Source: Candidatus Bathyarchaeota archaeon
Lineage (GTDB): Archaea > Thermoproteota > Bathyarchaeia > Bathyarchaeales > B26-1
Assembly (NCBI GenBank): GCA_003662645.1
Contig: QMYL01000081.1
Location: 1-5,525 of the forward strand
Length of the DNA stretch: 5,525 bases
Direction of reading: 5' to 3'
Under the pieces are notes generated by a model. The model was not told the DNA's origin. It did not search any database and was given only the letters and a program-made list of their open reading frames with translations. Of this stretch, positions 4,720 through 5,525 are shown one piece after another (position 1 is the first letter of the stretch; each line of letters opens with the position of its first letter). The position numbers and the translations under genes are program-made.

Positions 4720-5525
4720 TTGTTTGATCTTTTCGCTACAGTCGTTAATGGTTTGGAGGATGTGGCCGCCTCCGAGGTTGAGGCTTTGACGGGCCGCCCT
4801 GCCTCGGTTGATGTTGGTAAAATCTTCTTCAGCGGTGATGTTGAGTCTATCTTTAGGGTGAATTACTGCTCTAGGACCATTAATAGGGTTGTGATACTCC
4901 TATTGCGTAAATCCTTCGGCTCAGGGATAGGTTTGGATGATATATACTCATCGGCCTCGGCTCTGGATTATGCGAGCTTCATCACGGAAGGTCAGTCCTT
5001 CGCCGTTAGGGCTAAGCGGAGCGGCAAGCATAACTTTACATCAATGGATGTAGCCTCCGAGGTTGGGAGGGCCATAATCGATAGCTTCAGGAGGGATACA
5101 GGCCACAGGTTGAGGGTGGACCTGGAAAACCCGGATGTTGAGTTTCTAGTCCTTGTGAGAGATGGGGAGTTCATAATGGGTATAAATACAACCGGGGAGG
5201 CCCTCCATAAGAGGCGTTACAGGGTCTTCAGCCACCCGGCAGCCTTGAACACAACCATAGCCTCAGCGATGTTGATGATCAGCGGTTGGAGCTTTGAGGA
5301 ACCCCTAGTCGACCCAATGTGTGGCGGAGGAACGATCCCCATAGAGGCAGCCTTGATGGCTAGGGGGATCCCGCCCGGGCGCTTCAGAGGTGGCGACTAC
5401 GCCTTCTTCAAGCTTGAGTTCTTGGATCTAGAGGTCTTCAGGAGGGTTGCGGATGAGGCTCTCTCAAGAATCTCCAGCGGTGTCTACCCCATATATGGCT
5501 TGGAGGTGAACCCCAAGTATCTTGA
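4720..5525 (+). CDS. THUMP-domain tRNA guanine-N2 methyltransferase, Trm14-like (N-terminal part)
   Basis: This is a SAM-dependent RNA methyltransferase, most like archaeal Trm14, which forms N2-methylguanosine at position 6 of the tRNA acceptor stem. The first 268 residues are present; the gene runs off the right edge and the family is about 350-400 residues. It starts MFDLFATVVNGLEDVAASEV, the usual N-terminal ferredoxin-like region. A THUMP domain follows, with FAVRAKRSGKHNFTSMD (94-110) and VDLENPDVEF (133-142). HPAALNTTIA (about 172-181) leads into the Rossmann-fold catalytic domain, whose SAM motif I is DPMCGGGTIPIEAA (198-211). The last visible residues, GLEVNPKYL (260-268), are the next strand with its acidic residue E262. 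The DPMCG.GT form favours the Trm14/RlmL-type group over Trm-G10 (typically DPFCGTGG). The catalytic NPPY-type motif would lie beyond the window. The TTG start is chosen from the GGGAGGTG site; an in-frame stop at 4684 limits any extension. Confidence 0.88.
   Translation, partial: MFDLFATVVNGLEDVAASEVEALTGRPASVDVGKIFFSGDVESIFRVNYCSRTINRVVILLLRKSFGSGIGLDDIYSSASALDYASFITEGQSFAVRAKRSGKHNFTSMDVASEVGRAIIDSFRRDTGHRLRVDLENPDVEFLVLVRDGEFIMGINTTGEALHKRRYRVFSHPAALNTTIASAMLMISGWSFEEPLVDPMCGGGTIPIEAALMARGIPPGRFRGGDYAFFKLEFLDLEVFRRVADEALSRISSGVYPIYGLEVNPKYL

Noticed and set aside
4622..4789. 55-codon plus-strand frame starting ATG ATG in the gap and overlapping the trm14-like start in another frame
   Set aside because: It has no ribosome binding site, no recognisable domain, and overlaps about 70 bases of a well-supported gene. 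A leader peptide cannot be excluded but nothing supports it.
4992..5174. 60-codon minus-strand frame inside the trm14-like gene
   Set aside because: It is antisense to the conserved THUMP domain and has no recognisable features of its own.

Overview
The window looks like chromosomal DNA from an archaeon, probably a thermophilic member of the TACK/Thermoproteota side. The reasons are a full-length Nre DNA-repair protein (an archaeal family), an archaeal-type THUMP tRNA methyltransferase, TATA-box style AT-rich promoters, strong GGAGG-type ribosome binding sites alternating with apparently leaderless starts, TTG/GTG starts, and heavy use of AGG (Arg) and ATA (Ile). I cannot name a genus or species.

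Layout. Bases 1-1935 hold a zinc/manganese/iron-type ABC importer read on the minus strand. From upstream to downstream these are the ATPase (1189-1935), the membrane permease (380-1192, with an ATGA stop/start overlap) and the N-terminal part of the secreted substrate-binding protein (1-287, cut by the window edge). The substrate-binding gene has its own promoter-like sequence and Shine-Dalgarno site in a 92-base gap. A 140-base divergent intergenic region (1936-2075) carries a TATA-like element for each direction. Bases 2076-3485 (+) encode Nre, with a four-cysteine zinc finger and a C-terminal PCNA-binding-like motif. Only 9 bases separate its stop from that of a convergent amidohydrolase of unassigned substrate (3495-4580, minus). 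A second divergent gap (4581-4719) contains a long inverted repeat ahead of a partial THUMP/Rossmann-fold tRNA guanine-N2 methyltransferase, Trm14-like (4720-5525, +), which runs off the right edge.

How the genes work together. The three transporter genes form one functional unit: a secreted metal-binding protein, a channel dimer and an ATPase dimer. The Nre, amidohydrolase and methyltransferase genes look like independent single transcription units for DNA repair, unknown small-molecule hydrolysis and tRNA modification. Nothing suggests a shared pathway or mobile DNA. I saw no tRNA, rRNA, CRISPR array or insertion sequence. I did not find a convincing undescribed multi-gene system. The parts most worth a second look are the inverted repeat before trm14, the repeated GTAATA-type words at the metal-transporter promoters, and the variant C-terminal PCNA-binding-like motif of Nre.
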